NCBI RefSeq assembly: GCF_028826155.1
Contig: NZ_JAQGPN010000001.1
Span: 4,407,501-4,471,500 of the forward strand
Direction of reading: 5' to 3'
DNA: 64,000 nt
Source of the DNA: Mesorhizobium shangrilense
GTDB taxonomy: Bacteria > Pseudomonadota > Alphaproteobacteria > Rhizobiales > Rhizobiaceae
Positions 63,171 to 64,000 of the stretch are shown here, one piece after another. Below the pieces are notes generated by a model. It searched no databases. It saw nothing but the letters and a program-made list of their open reading frames with translations, and had not been told where the DNA came from. The translations under genes and the position numbers were made by a program. Each line of letters starts with the position of its first letter. The stretch's first letter is position 1.

Positions 63171-64000
63171 CTAGGCCGCCTGCTTCTTCTTGGCCAGCCT
63201 CGCCCTGATGCTCTCGACGTCAGAGCGCGGCGTCGCGGCGAACAGCGTCCTGGTGTATTCGTGTTGCGGATTGGCGAACACCTCTTCGCGGGCGCCGTAT
63301 TCCACCGCCTCGCCGAAATACATGACCATCACGTCGTCAGCGATGTAGCGCACCACCGAGAGGTCGTGGCTGATGAAGACATAGGTCAACTGGAACTCGT
63401 CCTGCAGGTCGGCGAGCAGGTTGAGCACCTGCGCCTGCACCGACAGGTCGAGAGCGGAGACGGGCTCGTCCAGCACCAGCAGGCTGGGGTTGAGCATCAG
63501 GGCGCGCGCGATGGCGATGCGCTGCCGCTGGCCGCCGGAGAACATGTGCGGGTAGCGGTTGAAGTGCTTCTCCTCCAGCCCGACCTTCTTCAGCATCATC
63601 ATGGCGCGATCGCGCCGCTCGTCGGCGGGCGTATCGGTGTTGATGACTAGCGGCTCGGCCAGCACGTCGCCGATCTTCTGCCGCGGATTGAGCGAGCCGT
63701 AGGGATTCTGGAACACGATCTGCACCTTGCGGCGCATCTCGGGCGTCAGCGTTTCCCTTGCGATGTCGATCTTCTTGCCGTCGATGAAGAGCTCGCCGGC
63801 AGTCGCCGGGTCGATCAGCGTGATGATGCGGGCGAGCGTCGACTTGCCGCAGCCGCTCTCGCCGACGATCGCCAGCGTCTTCCCCTTCTCCACTGAGAAG
63901 CTGACGCCCTTGACCGCGTGGATCGTCTTGGCCGGACGGAACATCCCACCAGCCAAGTGGTAGTCGCGAACGATGTTCTTGCCTTCGAGGACCGTGGTCA
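63171..64000 (-). CDS. dppF: Dipeptide/oligopeptide ABC transporter ATP-binding protein (DppF-like), 5' end at the window edge
   Basis: The frame is open to the right edge, giving at least 276 residues. Walker A GESGCGKSTLARI, ABC signature SGGQRQRIAIARAL, Walker B SLLVLDEPVSALD and the C-terminal oligo/dipeptide extension (HEYTRTLFAATPR) are all present. Just after the edge the reading is TTVLEGKNIVRDYHLAGG. The first bases at 63999-64000 (TG) suggest the ATG begins at 64001. The partner genes (dppD and permeases) lie outside the window. Confidence 0.9.
   Translation of the reverse strand, partial: TTVLEGKNIVRDYHLAGGMFRPAKTIHAVKGVSFSVEKGKTLAIVGESGCGKSTLARIITLIDPATAGELFIDGKKIDIARETLTPEMRRKVQIVFQNPYGSLNPRQKIGDVLAEPLVINTDTPADERRDRAMMMLKKVGLEEKHFNRYPHMFSGGQRQRIAIARALMLNPSLLVLDEPVSALDLSVQAQVLNLLADLQDEFQLTYVFISHDLSVVRYIADDVMVMYFGEAVEYGAREEVFANPQHEYTRTLFAATPRSDVESIRARLAKKKQAA

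Overview
The window is high-GC alphaproteobacterial DNA and reads as a Hyphomicrobiales chromosome (Mesorhizobium/Phyllobacteriaceae-like). Supporting markers are a GcrA cell-cycle regulator with clustered GANTC sites, a SAM-II riboswitch on metZ, a class I lysyl-tRNA synthetase, a PodJ-like polar protein, ThuA/ThuB, an EcfG-type stress promoter and the Lhr/MPE/Exo/Lig repair cluster. No replication origin, rRNA operon, CRISPR array or intact transposase was seen.

Layout. 1-2037 is the eroded right end of an integrated element: an unrecognised partial gene, a decayed MmeI-like DNA methyltransferase and a HEPN-domain gene, ending in a tRNA-Gly 3'-end-like att remnant. 2286-14748 is core metabolism and cell cycle: cytidylyltransferase, aminotransferase, dCTP deaminase, SAM-II/metZ, apaG, hslO, argD-argF, gcrA, phoR/phoU (no pst or phoB genes between or next to them) and ppk2. 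14753-20663 holds a membrane glycosyltransferase, a minimal LuxR-type protein, a solute-binding protein, TerB and lysS. 20664-28955 is a minus-strand run: two acyl-CoA dehydrogenases, thiolase and FadB/J, then an S24-type repressor and a nuclease-fold protein.

29413-37798 carries a class III cyclase split by a frameshift, a BKACE enzyme, a MerR regulator, the large PodJ-like protein and a TauE/TIGR02186 pair. 38664-45595 is the ligase-associated DNA repair cluster with a divergent methyltransferase inside it. 45605-50050 holds a membrane hypothetical protein, a nitronate monooxygenase and thuA-thuB. tRNA-Thr(CGU) is followed by a four-gene envelope/stress operon behind a GGAAC-N16-CGTT promoter. 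53308-61897 is one minus-strand catabolic operon: HutC/GntR regulator, histidinol-dehydrogenase paralogue, polyamine-type ABC transporter, SDR and aldehyde dehydrogenase. It is followed by a divergent FAD oxidoreductase and the edge of a dipeptide ABC transporter.

Connecting logic. Three copies of ACGTTTRCGWAAAYGT, at the beta-oxidation operon, the merR gene and the nitronate monooxygenase gene, suggest a small MerR (LiuR-like) regulon inside the window. The SAM-II leader appears to act by a terminator/antiterminator switch that can be read from the sequence. No clearly new multi-gene system was proven. The best candidates for undescribed biology are the HisD-paralogue catabolic operon, the EcfG-driven membrane operon and the methyltransferase in the repair cluster.
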